A stretch of 64,000 nt of DNA from Micavibrio sp. (GCA_030824965.1 JAPJQV010000001.1:186001-250000); one strand, 5' to 3'; positions 15,894-24,904 are shown, numbered from the stretch's first letter. Program-made: numbers and translations. Notes: generated from the sequence alone by a model not told the origin.

Positions 15894-18148
15894 GATTTTA
15901 TAATCGCTTCGATTGATAATTTCACATTATCGAATTCCGACACAGCCTCTGCCACAAGCACAGGACTGATTATGCCTTTTTCCGCTTCGTCCTGAATGTC
16001 GGACGTAATATCACCAAGTTTCGTTGCGCAAGCCGATCTCGCCGAACCTTTGAGAGAATGGGCAATTTCGGCCACTTCCCTCATATTGTTTTCTTTAGCC
16101 GCATATTCTAGTTTTTGAATAAGCGGCGCGGTCATATCGACAAAAAAACCAAGCATTTCTTTGGCTGAGTCATCGAACGCTCCCATTTGTTCGACCAAGG
16201 CATTCATATCGATGGCGTCGCTCTTGATAATGGGCAGGGCGGAAATCTCAGGCTGTTCCTGATCATGTGACTCTTTTAAGAGACCCCAGCGGATTAGAAG
16301 CCGTTTGAAATGTCCTAAGGAAACAGGTTTTAACAGGCATTCGTCAAAACCGTGATCCAGATAAACCTGCCGTTGCGCCATCTGTACATCTGCGGTCATG
16401 ACAATGACCGGCATATGTTTGCCACTAATTGCTTCCTGTTCGCGAAGGGCTTTGGCCAATTCGTACCCGTCCATTTCCGGCATGTGAAGATCGGTAAACA
16501 AAATCCCGTATTGTCCGGTGGCAAGGGCGGTTATCGCCTCGCGACCGTTATTTACCAGATCGGCCTCGACGCCCAGTGTTTTAAGCTGACGTTTTAGAAG
16601 ATCTTGGACGCTGAGTGTGTCTTCGGCGATCAGTAATCTGCGAGGACCGTCGATTTCTAAAAGAGATGATTTTGTTGCAGCTTCCAATACGCTTTGACCT
16701 AGTCCCAAGCGGCTCGCGGGTTTTACAACATATTTAACCCCAAGGTTTTGCAGGCTGTGCTGAAGTCCCCCATCATCGCGCACCGTATACATGAACATGC
16801 CCATAAATGGGCGAATTTCGAGTATTTCCCGGATGAGATCGATACCCAAACCGTCAGGCAAGCCCTGATCAATAATACCGACATCGAAGGGTCGCCTTTT
16901 CACCAGATTCAAAGCTTCGGCATAGGTTGGCGTAGACTCGACTGTCGCGCCCATCGACCGCAGAGAATTGACGATTTCTTTTGCGCCTTGCGGATGGTCC
17001 TCAACGGATAACACGGAAATACCGCTTAAATCCGGCATTTCAAGCACGGAAGAAGCTTGGGTGATTTCTTCCGTGGGAATTTCAAACCAGAAAGTAGAGC
17101 CGCTGCCCTCGATACTTTCAACACCGATCTTTCCGTTCATAAGCTCGACGAGTTTTTTAGAGATGGAAAGACCTAAGCCGGTGCCGCCGAATTTGCGTGC
17201 AGTGGAATTATCGGCTTGCGTGAAACTGCTGAATAGTTTCGACAAAACATCTTCACTCATACCGATGCCGCTATCGCTGATTTCAAAACGAAGATTAAGA
17301 CCTTTCTGGCGTTTTGAAATATGCTTGGTGGCGGTTGTGATGCGGATTTTCACAAAACCCTTTTGTGTGAACTTAAGAGCATTACCTGTAAGATTGATCA
17401 ATATCTGGCGCAGCCTTTTAGGATCGCCGACGATGACGAACGGTACATCTTTTTCAATATCGTCGATTAGTTCAACAGGCTTTCCCTGCGCCTTTACAGA
17501 CAGTGCTTCAAGTACGCCTCTCGCCAGCGTACGTACAGGAACTTCGAACATATCGAGTTCCATCTTATCCGCATCCATTTTCGCCAGATCGAGAATGTCG
17601 TCCAGAATTTCCAACATACCGCTTGCCGAGCTTTTGGCGATGTTGATCATTTCTGTAATGGTCGGCGTCGGTTTTTCCAGAGCTATCAATTCGAGAAGCC
17701 CGAAAACCGATTGCATCGGCGTGCGCATTTCATGGCTCATCGTCGCCAGAAAATTAGATTTGGACTCTGCGGCGGCATCGGCATCGGCAACCGCTTTTTG
17801 CAACGTGGCTTCAGATTCCTTGATGCCGGATATATTGTCTGCCCATATTAAAATGGCATCCTGATTTTTCCAAAAACCTTCCTGAAACGAGAGCTTAAGC
17901 CATACTGAATTAAAATCGACAACCAGACTTTCAGGCAAAACAGGACTTGCAAGAGTTTTGGCCAGTTCTTTTCCCTGTTTGCCTGTCCAGAAATCGACCA
18001 GGTTATTATCCTGTTTCTGGCCAGGCGCTAAATCGGTAAAAAAATCATTCCGATACAGGATTTTAAGTTTCTGCCTGTCCTTCAGGACAATCATAACGCC
18101 TAATGGGCTGAAATCGAATAAAGTTTGGTTATTTGAAAAATCGGTCAT
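15890..18148 (-). CDS. Hybrid sensor histidine kinase with two receivers and an Hpt domain
   Basis: 752 residues without obvious membrane segments, hence probably cytoplasmic. An N-terminal PAS-like region (1-115) is followed by HisKA with MSHEMRTPM (His139). HATPase_c has N-box LTGNALKF and GGTGLGLSISKKLVELM. The first receiver has Asp427 (IIDQGLPDG) but is otherwise atypical. The second is canonical with Asp553 (FTDLHMPEMDG). A C-terminal Hpt domain carries His697 (EIAHSLKGSA). The protein is thus a complete His-Asp-His relay of BarA/ArcB type lacking only a final response regulator. It is convergent with the pilus-like operon, whose first gene is a lone receiver, making the two a plausible pair. 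Confidence 0.93.
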   Translation of the reverse strand: MTDFSNNQTLFDFSPLGVMIVLKDRQKLKILYRNDFFTDLAPGQKQDNNLVDFWTGKQGKELAKTLASPVLPESLVVDFNSVWLKLSFQEGFWKNQDAILIWADNISGIKESEATLQKAVADADAAAESKSNFLATMSHEMRTPMQSVFGLLELIALEKPTPTITEMINIAKSSASGMLEILDDILDLAKMDADKMELDMFEVPVRTLARGVLEALSVKAQGKPVELIDDIEKDVPFVIVGDPKRLRQILINLTGNALKFTQKGFVKIRITTATKHISKRQKGLNLRFEISDSGIGMSEDVLSKLFSSFTQADNSTARKFGGTGLGLSISKKLVELMNGKIGVESIEGSGSTFWFEIPTEEITQASSVLEMPDLSGISVLSVEDHPQGAKEIVNSLRSMGATVESTPTYAEALNLVKRRPFDVGIIDQGLPDGLGIDLIREILEIRPFMGMFMYTVRDDGGLQHSLQNLGVKYVVKPASRLGLGQSVLEAATKSSLLEIDGPRRLLIAEDTLSVQDLLKRQLKTLGVEADLVNNGREAITALATGQYGILFTDLHMPEMDGYELAKALREQEAISGKHMPVIVMTADVQMAQRQVYLDHGFDECLLKPVSLGHFKRLLIRWGLLKESHDQEQPEISALPIIKSDAIDMNALVEQMGAFDDSAKEMLGFFVDMTAPLIQKLEYAAKENNMREVAEIAHSLKGSARSACATKLGDITSDIQDEAEKGIISPVLVAEAVSEFDNVKLSIEAIIKS

Positions 18149-18243
18149 TTACGGGGTGCGAAACAGGAGTTCTTGACTTAAGCGTTTCAACCTAGCACAC
18201 ATAAGGTCTAAAACGAATATCGAAAGAATAAAGGTTACTGAAA

Positions 18244-19260
18244 ATGTCTTATAAAATTGCTGTTGTCGGTGCGAGCGGAAATGTCGGGCGCGAGATGATG
18301 TCTATTTTACTCGAACGTAATTTCCCAGTCAGCGAAGTAATTCCTATGGCGTCTTCGCGCTCTGCAGGCAAGACCGTCGCTTTTGGTGATAAGGATCTTA
18401 AAATCGTCGATCTTGCCGCACAGGATTTTCAAGGGATCGATATCGTTCTCTCCTCTGCAGGTGCAAAGATTTCCGCGGATTTTGCTCCAAGAGCGGCTGC
18501 CGCCGGAGCGGTGATTATTGACAATACAAGTCATTTCCGTATGGATCCTGATGTACCGCTCGTCGTGCCGGAAGTCAACCCTGAGGCAATTGCCGGATAT
18601 ACAAAGAAAAATATTATCGCCAATCCGAATTGCTCGACGATTCAAATGGTGGTGGCTCTCAAGCCTTTACATGAGTTTGCGCCAATCAAGCGCGTTGTCG
18701 TATCGACATATCAGTCCGTTTCCGGTGCGGGAAAGGAAGCGATGGATGAGCTGTTCAACCAGACACGCAGCATTTATATGAATTCCAATAAAGAACCCGA
18801 TGTTTTTACCAAGCAAATCGCTTTCAACGTTATTCCGCAGATCGACAGTTTCATGGACGACAGGATGACAAAAGAAGAGTGGAAGATGGTGGTCGAAACT
18901 AAAAAAATACTCGATCCAAAAATCAAGGTTTGCGCCAATTGCGTGCGCGTGCCGGTATTTATCGGTCATTCTGAAATGGTCAATGTCGAGTTTGAAAACG
19001 AAATTACAGCGGAGGATGCGCGTAAGGTCTTGCAGAAAGCTAAGGGCGTGACATTGATCGATTTAGAGAGTGAAATGTCATTCGTAACCCCGGTTGAAAT
19101 TCAGGGTGAAGACAGCGTTTTCATCAGCCGTCTGCGAGAGGACCCGAGCGTTGAAAATGGCCTGAATTTCTGGTGCGTATCGGACAACTTGCGAAAAGGT
19201 GCTGCGTTGAACGCCGTTCAAATCGCTGAAGTTCTGATCAAGGACTATCTGAAGAAGTAA
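18244..19260 (+). CDS. asd: Aspartate-semialdehyde dehydrogenase
   Basis: Converts aspartyl phosphate to aspartate semialdehyde with NADPH, feeding lysine, diaminopimelate, threonine and methionine synthesis. 338 residues. The Rossmann motif GASGNVGREMM is at the N-terminus. The catalytic cysteine is in NPNCSTIQMV (Cys about 130), and RVPVFIGHSEMVNVE contains the substrate-binding region. Length matches the family. AAAGG lies upstream of the ATG. It stands alone on the plus strand between minus-strand genes and its stop abuts the stop of the convergent small membrane protein gene. Confidence 0.97.
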   Translation: MSYKIAVVGASGNVGREMMSILLERNFPVSEVIPMASSRSAGKTVAFGDKDLKIVDLAAQDFQGIDIVLSSAGAKISADFAPRAAAAGAVIIDNTSHFRMDPDVPLVVPEVNPEAIAGYTKKNIIANPNCSTIQMVVALKPLHEFAPIKRVVVSTYQSVSGAGKEAMDELFNQTRSIYMNSNKEPDVFTKQIAFNVIPQIDSFMDDRMTKEEWKMVVETKKILDPKIKVCANCVRVPVFIGHSEMVNVEFENEITAEDARKVLQKAKGVTLIDLESEMSFVTPVEIQGEDSVFISRLREDPSVENGLNFWCVSDNLRKGAALNAVQIAEVLIKDYLKK

Positions 19261-19554
19261 TCAGCTTAAATCATTCATGGTTTCAAAAATGATGAGATCG
19301 GATATTTCGTCATAAATTTCGCTGCTGTCTTCAGACGCCAGATCGGGCATCGTAGCCGGCATATATTGCAAGCTAAACGTGATTGCCATGACAAGCGCGG
19401 CGGCAACGGCTAAAACGCGGCGAAAACTGCGGTTATTCTCATTAGCTGGAATTTTGAGCTGTGGATGAGCGATAGCTTTCTCAATCATTGCATCGAGTTT
19501 GGCGTTTTCCAGCGGTTCTATTTTGTCGTTTTCAAACAGCTTCATAATGTCCAT
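19261..19554 (-). CDS. Small single-pass membrane protein, putative anti-sigma factor
   Basis: 97 residues: a soluble N-terminal half (about 1-44), one membrane helix (VLAVAAALVMAITFSLQY, about 48-65) and a short acidic C-terminus. The start overlaps the end of the ECF sigma gene by 23 bp, and a good GGAG site precedes it. Small bitopic proteins encoded directly after an ECF sigma factor are commonly its anti-sigma factor. The zinc-finger motif (HxxxCxxC) is absent, so it would be of the RseA-like or unclassified kind. Function is inferred from context only. Confidence 0.6.
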   Translation of the reverse strand: MDIMKLFENDKIEPLENAKLDAMIEKAIAHPQLKIPANENNRSFRRVLAVAAALVMAITFSLQYMPATMPDLASEDSSEIYDEISDLIIFETMNDLS

Positions 19555-20101
19555 TGTCTTTCTCCTTTAAAGAAGCGGGAGCGATTTCGGCCAGGGTTTT
19601 TATCCCTCTGGCAACAAGATGCTCGACGGCTTTTTCGGTTGTATGAAGAGCTTTGGCGACATCCGATCTTTTCTCTTCATGAAAATAGGTGAGTAAAATC
19701 GCTTCTCTTTGCCGTTCTGGAAGTTGGTCAAGCATCTTCAATAAAATCTTTCTTTTTTCCTTCTCGAAGATCATGACCGTGGCGGTTTCTTCAACAGGCA
19801 ATATTTCCGGCAGTTCCGTGGTTTTTATTTTCGAGCGGTGCAGATCCATGCAACTGGAATAGGTCATCCGGCTGACATAGGCAGAAACCGAACCCCTGGA
19901 CTCCCATTTTGGAGCGTTTTGCCAAAGCTTGATAAGAACTGTCTGCACGATATCTTCAGCTGCCGCACGATCTCCGTTGAGCAAACGCACACCCATCAGG
20001 AAAATTTTTTGACCTAAAGCTCGGGAAAGCTCGCGAAAGGCGGTTTGATCGCCTTTCGCTGCGCGTTCCATCAGATGGTTGAGATGGGTATTGTCAGTCA
20101 T
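19532..20101 (-). CDS. ECF RNA polymerase sigma factor
   Basis: 189 residues with region 2 (AAEDIVQTVLIKLWQNAPKW, then YSSCMDLHRSK) and region 4 (LPERQREAILLTYFHEEKRSDVAKAL, then a recognition-helix-like TEKAVEHLVARG). Regions 1 and 3 are missing, as expected for ECF sigma factors. It lies 10 bp after an EF-hand protein gene and overlaps a putative anti-sigma gene, so the three probably form one operon. The sensed signal is unknown; the EF-hand protein raises the possibility of a metal or envelope cue. No close subgroup is assigned. Confidence 0.9.
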   Translation of the reverse strand: MTDNTHLNHLMERAAKGDQTAFRELSRALGQKIFLMGVRLLNGDRAAAEDIVQTVLIKLWQNAPKWESRGSVSAYVSRMTYSSCMDLHRSKIKTTELPEILPVEETATVMIFEKEKRKILLKMLDQLPERQREAILLTYFHEEKRSDVAKALHTTEKAVEHLVARGIKTLAEIAPASLKEKDNGHYEAV

Positions 20102-20111
20102 CTGAGCTTGG

Positions 20112-20459
20112 TTATTCGCCTTCCCGAGGTGGAGGAGCGTCTTTAGGTGCTTCGCCCGCCTTATGGGCTTCGCGGCGTTCTTTCCATTTTTTTCTCATTT
20201 CTTCCCGGCCTTTTTTCATTTCTTCCGGAGAAAGCTTGCCATCCTTATCGGTATCGGTGCGAGCGAACATTTCATCAAGCCGCTTTTCCTGGCCTTTTTT
20301 CATTTCCTCTTTCGTGAGAAAGCCATCGTTGTTTTCGTCGGCTTCTTTGAAGCGGTCATGATGCGGTTTTCTATCAGGTTTCGCAGCGTCTTCTGCGAAA
20401 GCTGTGCTTCCGGCAAAAATAAGAGCCGTTACCATCAAGGGAGCTATAAATTTCTTCAT
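20112..20459 (-). CDS. Periplasmic EF-hand protein
   Basis: 115 residues from ATG 20459, which has AAGGA 7 bp upstream. A signal peptide (MKKFIAPLMVTALIFAGSTAFA) is followed by two EF-hand loops, DENNDGFLTKEE and DTDKDGKLSPEE. Both keep Asp/Asn at positions 1, 3 and 5 and Glu at 12. The rest is highly charged, with Lys/Arg/Glu helices and an acidic Pro-rich tail. It is probably a periplasmic calcium-binding protein and heads the operon with the ECF sigma factor and the putative anti-sigma protein. It may be a sensor or target of that sigma system; this is inference. Confidence 0.82.
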   Translation of the reverse strand: MKKFIAPLMVTALIFAGSTAFAEDAAKPDRKPHHDRFKEADENNDGFLTKEEMKKGQEKRLDEMFARTDTDKDGKLSPEEMKKGREEMRKKWKERREAHKAGEAPKDAPPPREGE

Positions 20460-20550
20460 AAAGTCTTCCTTCATATTTGAGTTGATAAAAGTATAACGCA
20501 GTTACTTTGAACGATCCCCCATTTAGAAGGGATAAAAAATTTTCTATATA

Positions 20551-21405
20551 TTATAGTAGTTTGAGTGATTGAAAACGGATTTGAGGAGTTCTGAAAGCAT
20601 CTTGAGCCTGAATCAGGGCAATTTCCCGGCCTTTGATCTCCAGCGTTTTTTCAAAAACGGTATAGATCGCCGAAGCCGTCAAAGATAAAGCCTCATCTAT
20701 TTTGCCTGTCTTGAGATAAAAGCCCAGAAACAGGGCGGCTGTAGAATCTCCTGACCCATTAACCTTTAAAGCCAGTTTCGGTGTTGTGACGATAAACGCA
20801 CAAGATCTGTTCATTGCCATCATCTGTATGGAATTTTCCGGTGTTTTATCATGCTCGAGCGAAGTCAGCAGGATAATTTCCGGCCCAAGATCCAAGGCTT
20901 TGCTGCAGGCGGCTTTCGCATCTTCTAGCGTTACGATATTGATGCCTGTCAGATGAGATAACTCAAATTGATTGGGTGTTATAATATTGGCTGCAGGAAG
21001 CGCCTTTAGTTTGAAAAAATCGGGAATATTTTCTTTGACGAAAAAGCCCCTTCCGGTATCGCCCATAACCGGATCGCAACAATAAACAGCATCCGGATTA
21101 TAACGACGGATTTCCTCAATCGTCGCAAGAATAACGTTGCCAAGGTCTGCGCTGCCAAGATAGCCGGAGAGAATGGTTCTGATGTTCTTCAATATATCCC
21201 TATCGCGAAGACCGTCGATAAGATCACGAATATGGCGCGCCTGGAAAACATCGCCGGTCCAGCTTCCATATCCCGTATGATTGGAAAACTGTACAGTATT
21301 GATATCGATAACGTCATATCCGAGGCATTGCAGCGGAAAAACCGCCGCTTTATTGCCGACATAACCGTAAGCGACATGTGATTGAATGGAAAGTATAGGG
21401 AACAT
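20551..21405 (-). CDS. pdxY: Pyridoxal kinase PdxY
   Basis: Ribokinase-fold kinase that phosphorylates pyridoxal in the B6 salvage pathway. 284 residues. The N-terminus is LSIQSHVAYGYVGNKAAVFPLQ and the substrate-loop region FSNHTGYGSWTG. The central YCCDPVMGDTGRGFFV and the C-terminal catalytic/anion-hole motif KVNGSGDSTAALFLG (Asp in GSGD) are all present. Length is usual for PdxY/PdxK. The gene is divergent from sdhC, with 87 bp between the starts that hold the sdh promoter. Confidence 0.94.
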   Translation of the reverse strand: MFPILSIQSHVAYGYVGNKAAVFPLQCLGYDVIDINTVQFSNHTGYGSWTGDVFQARHIRDLIDGLRDRDILKNIRTILSGYLGSADLGNVILATIEEIRRYNPDAVYCCDPVMGDTGRGFFVKENIPDFFKLKALPAANIITPNQFELSHLTGINIVTLEDAKAACSKALDLGPEIILLTSLEHDKTPENSIQMMAMNRSCAFIVTTPKLALKVNGSGDSTAALFLGFYLKTGKIDEALSLTASAIYTVFEKTLEIKGREIALIQAQDAFRTPQIRFQSLKLL

Positions 21406-21440
21406 ATAGCTAAACTAGGTGTAAAAGACAGAAAATGCCA

Positions 21441-21469
21441 TTGGCAATGTATTTATTTCCTAATATAAT
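21441..21469 (+). promoter_or_regulatory. Sigma-70-type promoter of sdhCDA
   Basis: TTGGCA at 21441-21446 and a perfect TATAAT at 21464-21469 are separated by 17 bp. The expected transcription start is near 21476, 17 bp before the sdhC ATG. Both elements match the consensus well, and the position in the pdxY-sdhC divergent gap supports the call. Confidence 0.75.
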
Positions 21470-21492
21470 CCGCCCGGTTTAAAGGATTTAAC

Positions 21493-21882
21493 ATGGCAAT
21501 TTCGCAAAGACCTCTTTCTCCCCATCTTCAAGTCTGGAAATGGACGCTGACGATGACGATGTCCATTCTGCACAGGGCGACAGGAATTGCAAATACGGTT
21601 GGCTTGCTGGTTATCGTCTGGTGGCTTCTCGCCGCAGCGACCGGACCGGAAGCTTATGATACATTTCTGGTTTTCGCGTCCAGCCTGATCGGTAGACTAA
21701 TGTTTATCGGCTGGACGTTTGCGGTTTACCTGCACATGCTGAGCGGTATTCGTCATTTGATCATGGATACTGGCCGTTTGCTCGATATCAAAACATCGAA
21801 TATTGCGGTTATTATTATCCTTATATCAGCAATAATTTTGACCGCCGTAACCTGGCTTACAATTTATGGAACGATTCAATGA
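21493..21882 (+). CDS. sdhC: Succinate dehydrogenase cytochrome b556 subunit
   Basis: Membrane anchor of respiratory complex II that binds heme b and helps form the quinone site. 129 residues with three membrane helices. The family motifs RPLSPHLQVWKW, SILHRATGIAN and HMLSGIRHLIMD (likely heme-ligand His) are all visible. An AAGGA site precedes the ATG, and the stop overlaps sdhD by 4 bp. It is the first gene of the sdhCDA transcription unit behind a strong promoter. Confidence 0.95.
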   Translation: MAISQRPLSPHLQVWKWTLTMTMSILHRATGIANTVGLLVIVWWLLAAATGPEAYDTFLVFASSLIGRLMFIGWTFAVYLHMLSGIRHLIMDTGRLLDIKTSNIAVIIILISAIILTAVTWLTIYGTIQ

Positions 21883-22274
21883 CATTGAAATGGGAAGCCT
21901 CGCCTTTTAAGAATCCATTAGCTCGCGCAAGAGGTCTGGGGTCGAATAGCACCGGATACGAGCATTGGTGGTTGCAGCGCATCACTGCTTTCTCGAATTT
22001 TTTCCTGATGGTCTGGGCGATTTATTCTGTCGTCGGTTTGGTCGGCGCGGATTATGAGACATTCACTCAATGGCTGTCCGTTCCTGTTCATGCGATTTTA
22101 TTCTCCCTCTTTATCATATCGACTTTCACACATGCGGCTCTTGGCTTGCAGATCGTAATTGAAGATTATGTGCATTGTGAATTATCAAAAGTTTTAAGCT
22201 TGATTTCTGTGAGGCTTGTTTTAACAGGTCTCGCCGTTGCGGCTCTTTTCTCCATTATTAAAATTGCGATCTAA
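21879..22274 (+). CDS. sdhD: Succinate dehydrogenase hydrophobic anchor subunit
   Basis: Second membrane anchor of complex II. 131 residues with three hydrophobic helices. The motifs ARGLGSNSTGYEHWWLQRITA, split here by its natural helix border, and HAALGLQIVIEDYVH (quinone/heme region) are typical of alphaproteobacterial SdhD. It overlaps sdhC by 4 bp and precedes sdhA by 15 bp. Identification rests on both motifs and the operon position. Confidence 0.93.
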   Translation: MTLKWEASPFKNPLARARGLGSNSTGYEHWWLQRITAFSNFFLMVWAIYSVVGLVGADYETFTQWLSVPVHAILFSLFIISTFTHAALGLQIVIEDYVHCELSKVLSLISVRLVLTGLAVAALFSIIKIAI

Positions 22275-22289
22275 GCGAAAGTTACTACT

Positions 22290-24077
22290 ATGCCAGCCTA
22301 TAATATAATCGATCATGAATATGATGTTGTCGTTGTCGGCGGCGGCGGAGCGGGGCTGCGTGCCGCGATGGGGATGGCATCCAGCGGTTTGAAGACAGCC
22401 TGTATTTCAAAAGTATTTCCAACGCGATCCCATACGGTTGCAGCGCAGGGCGGTATTTCGGCGGCGCTTGGAAACATGGGTGAAGACGATTGGCGTTTTC
22501 ACATGTATGACACGATCAAAGGTTCTGACTGGCTTGGCGATCAGGACGCGATCGAATATATGTGCCGCGAAGCTATCCCTGCGATTATCGAACTTGAGCA
22601 TTTTGGCGTGCCGTTTTCAAGAACGGCTGAAGGTAAAATCTATCAACGCGCATTCGGGGGTATGACAACGCATTACGGCAAGGGGACGGCACAACGCACT
22701 TGTGCGGCTGCTGACCGGACAGGGCACGCAATCTTGCATACGCTCTACACGCAGGCGCTACGCTTTAAAACTGAATTCTTTACCGAATATTTCGCCATGG
22801 ATTTGATTATGTCCGATGAAGGTGAATGTCTCGGCGTTATGGCATGGAATTTAACCGATGGTACGATCCACCGTTTCCGCGCGCATCAGACGGTATTGGC
22901 AACAGGTGGTTATGGCCGCGCTTATTTCTCCTGCACTTCGGCTCATACATGTACAGGTGATGGAAATGCGATGGTGTTACGCGCAGGCCTGCCATTGCAG
23001 GACATGGAATTCGTCCAATTTCACCCGACCGGTATTTATGGCGCAGGCTGCCTGATTACGGAAGGTGTGCGTGGCGAGGGCGGTTATCTGACCAACTCCG
23101 AGGGTGAGCGTTTCATGGAACGCTATGCGCCATCCGCCAAAGATCTTGCTTCACGCGATGTCGTTTCCCGCTCGATGACGATTGAAATTCGCGAAGGTCG
23201 CGGCGTCGGCGAGCATAAAGACCATATTCATCTGCATCTGGAGCATCTTGATGCCGATATTATTCATTCACGCTTGCCGGGCATTGCCGAGAATGCAAAG
23301 ATTTTTGCCGGTGTCGATGTTACGAAAGAGCCGATTCCGGTTCTGCCGACCGTTCACTATAATATGGGCGGTATTCCTACCAATTTCAAAACCGAAGTCT
23401 TGAATCCCACAGAAAGCGATCCGAACCGCGTCGTGCCGGGCTTAATGGCGATCGGTGAAGCAGCCTGCGTTTCCGTTCACGGGGCGAACCGTCTTGGATC
23501 AAACTCTCTTCTCGATCTGGTTGTATTCGGGCGCGCAGCGGCCCATCGCGCCGCAGAAATCGTCACACCGGGTGCGAAGCATAAGAAGCTTGGCTCTGAC
23601 ACGGGTAATTTTGCTTTGGATCGTTTCGACCGCCTGCGCCATGCGCAAGGTTCGACAAAAACATCGCATTTGCGGAATGATATGCAGAAAACGATGCAGA
23701 ACCATGCTGCGGTTTTCCGTACAGGAGAATCCCTGGAAGAGGGGTGCCACAAGATCGATGCGATTTTCGCTCGCCGCACTGATATCCAGACAACCGACCG
23801 CTCGCTTGTGTTTAACACGGATCTGGTAGAAACGCTTGAACTCGACAATCTACTTTATCAATCCGTTGCCACACTGCATTCTGCCGTTGCCAGACAGGAA
23901 AGCCGTGGTGCGCATGCGCGAGAAGATTACACCGAGCGCGACGATGTCAACTGGCTTAAACATTCCATCATCCGTGTTTCTGAAACCGGTGGCACCCAGC
24001 TATCGTCCCGTCCGGTTATTTTGACCACTCTGACGGATGAAGTCGAAGCCGTTCCACCAAAAAAACGGGTTTACTAA
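22290..24077 (+). CDS. sdhA: Succinate dehydrogenase flavoprotein subunit
   Basis: Catalytic subunit of complex II and the TCA cycle, oxidising succinate to fumarate with covalent FAD. 595 residues. The FAD-binding N-terminus is VVVGGGGAGLRAAMG. The covalent FAD site is RSHTVAAQGGI, with His about 48. The active-site region is HPTGIYGAGCLITEG, with HGANRLGSNSLLDLVVFG toward the C-terminus. Normal length. Its stop overlaps by 4 bp the stop of a convergent prepilin gene, which separates it from sdhB; this breaks the usual contiguous sdhCDAB order. Confidence 0.97.
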   Translation: MPAYNIIDHEYDVVVVGGGGAGLRAAMGMASSGLKTACISKVFPTRSHTVAAQGGISAALGNMGEDDWRFHMYDTIKGSDWLGDQDAIEYMCREAIPAIIELEHFGVPFSRTAEGKIYQRAFGGMTTHYGKGTAQRTCAAADRTGHAILHTLYTQALRFKTEFFTEYFAMDLIMSDEGECLGVMAWNLTDGTIHRFRAHQTVLATGGYGRAYFSCTSAHTCTGDGNAMVLRAGLPLQDMEFVQFHPTGIYGAGCLITEGVRGEGGYLTNSEGERFMERYAPSAKDLASRDVVSRSMTIEIREGRGVGEHKDHIHLHLEHLDADIIHSRLPGIAENAKIFAGVDVTKEPIPVLPTVHYNMGGIPTNFKTEVLNPTESDPNRVVPGLMAIGEAACVSVHGANRLGSNSLLDLVVFGRAAAHRAAEIVTPGAKHKKLGSDTGNFALDRFDRLRHAQGSTKTSHLRNDMQKTMQNHAAVFRTGESLEEGCHKIDAIFARRTDIQTTDRSLVFNTDLVETLELDNLLYQSVATLHSAVARQESRGAHAREDYTERDDVNWLKHSIIRVSETGGTQLSSRPVILTTLTDEVEAVPPKKRVY

Positions 24078-24820
24078 AAAAGCCTATAAGCGCTGATGCA
24101 GGAACTATCATTGCTATAAGTGGTTATTCCGGCTGTGGTCGTATAACAGCGAAATGCCCCCGATCCTGCGTCGATAATAATGGTACCAGTATTGGGTGTT
24201 CCGTCATCATATTTTGCGTCGAGCATTTCAGCAATTCTTGGCTTTATCGCTCCGTCTTCAGCTGTAGTTGGGTGCGGATTTCCGGTGGGCATCAATCTAA
24301 GAATAACATAGTGGCCGCTGGCCTGATTATCTCCCGTTTCATAAATATGCGCTACCTGGAATCCGCCTCCTACAGGTGATCTGGGATATAACCCGCCCCA
24401 TTGGCCGTTATCTTGTGCGGATATCATTGAAGTTAAGTTTGCGGCGAAAAGATGAGTCCAAAATCTTGTGGCTTCAGTTCCCGCAGCGCTTTGGTTATTA
24501 TGGCTCCAATTGGATATATTTCTGGTTCCAATATAAGAATCGCCGTTTCCCCCGGTAGATGCGCAGGTTGGAAGATTTGTGCAATTAGGCAGTAAAGTAT
24601 CGGGTTGTGTTATATCTCCCGGAAGAGCGCTATAAGAATCTTGAAAAACCAGAACGGCAGATTGATAAGCCTTGATGTCAGCCATTAATCGTTTGGCTTT
24701 GGCATTTTCAATCAATTCCTGACCCTTTAACACGCCACCAATCAATAAGCCTATAATGATCATGACAATGGAGAGTTCGACTAAGGTAAATCCTCTGCAT
24801 GAATGGTAATCATCGAGCAT
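24074..24820 (-). CDS. Type IV prepilin-like protein (canonical GFTLVE class)
   Basis: 248 residues from ATG 24820 (an in-frame ATG at 24847 is an alternative). The leader MLDDYHSCRG is followed by FTLVELSIVMIIIGLLIGGV, the standard class III prepilin cleavage site with Glu5. The alpha-helix then continues with KGQELIENAKAKRLMADIKAYQ. The soluble domain (ALPGDI...) has several cysteine pairs. The family is common in alphaproteobacteria. It is oddly placed between sdhA and sdhB on the opposite strand. A TATAAT/TTGTGA promoter candidate precedes it. It differs from the two noncanonical pilin-like proteins at 14-16 kb and may be a subunit of the same or another filament, or of a type II secretion pseudopilus. 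Confidence 0.85.
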   Translation of the reverse strand: MLDDYHSCRGFTLVELSIVMIIIGLLIGGVLKGQELIENAKAKRLMADIKAYQSAVLVFQDSYSALPGDITQPDTLLPNCTNLPTCASTGGNGDSYIGTRNISNWSHNNQSAAGTEATRFWTHLFAANLTSMISAQDNGQWGGLYPRSPVGGGFQVAHIYETGDNQASGHYVILRLMPTGNPHPTTAEDGAIKPRIAEMLDAKYDDGTPNTGTIIIDAGSGAFRCYTTTAGITTYSNDSSCISAYRLF

Positions 24821-24876
24821 TTTGAATTCCAAATTAGATTTTTGCATATTTTTTCTGAATAATAGTAGTCATTTAT

Positions 24877-24904
24877 ATTATATCATGCTGTAAATGCTTC
24901 ACAA
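24877..24904 (-). promoter_or_regulatory. Promoter candidate of the prepilin gene
   Basis: Read on the minus strand, TTGTGA (24904-24899) and TATAAT (24882-24877) are separated by 16 bp. The -35 element overlaps that of the sdhB promoter candidate on the opposite strand, so polymerase binding at the two would be mutually exclusive. Confidence 0.5.

Noticed and set aside
16968..17864. Open frame of 298 codons opposite the hybrid histidine kinase
   Set aside because: Antisense shadow of the HisKA/HATPase region; Ser-rich translation without domains.
20480..20515. EcfG-like motif (GGATC ... CGTT on the minus strand) before the EF-hand operon
   Set aside because: The -35 has one mismatch and the spacer is 14 instead of 16-17 bases; too weak to claim general-stress control.
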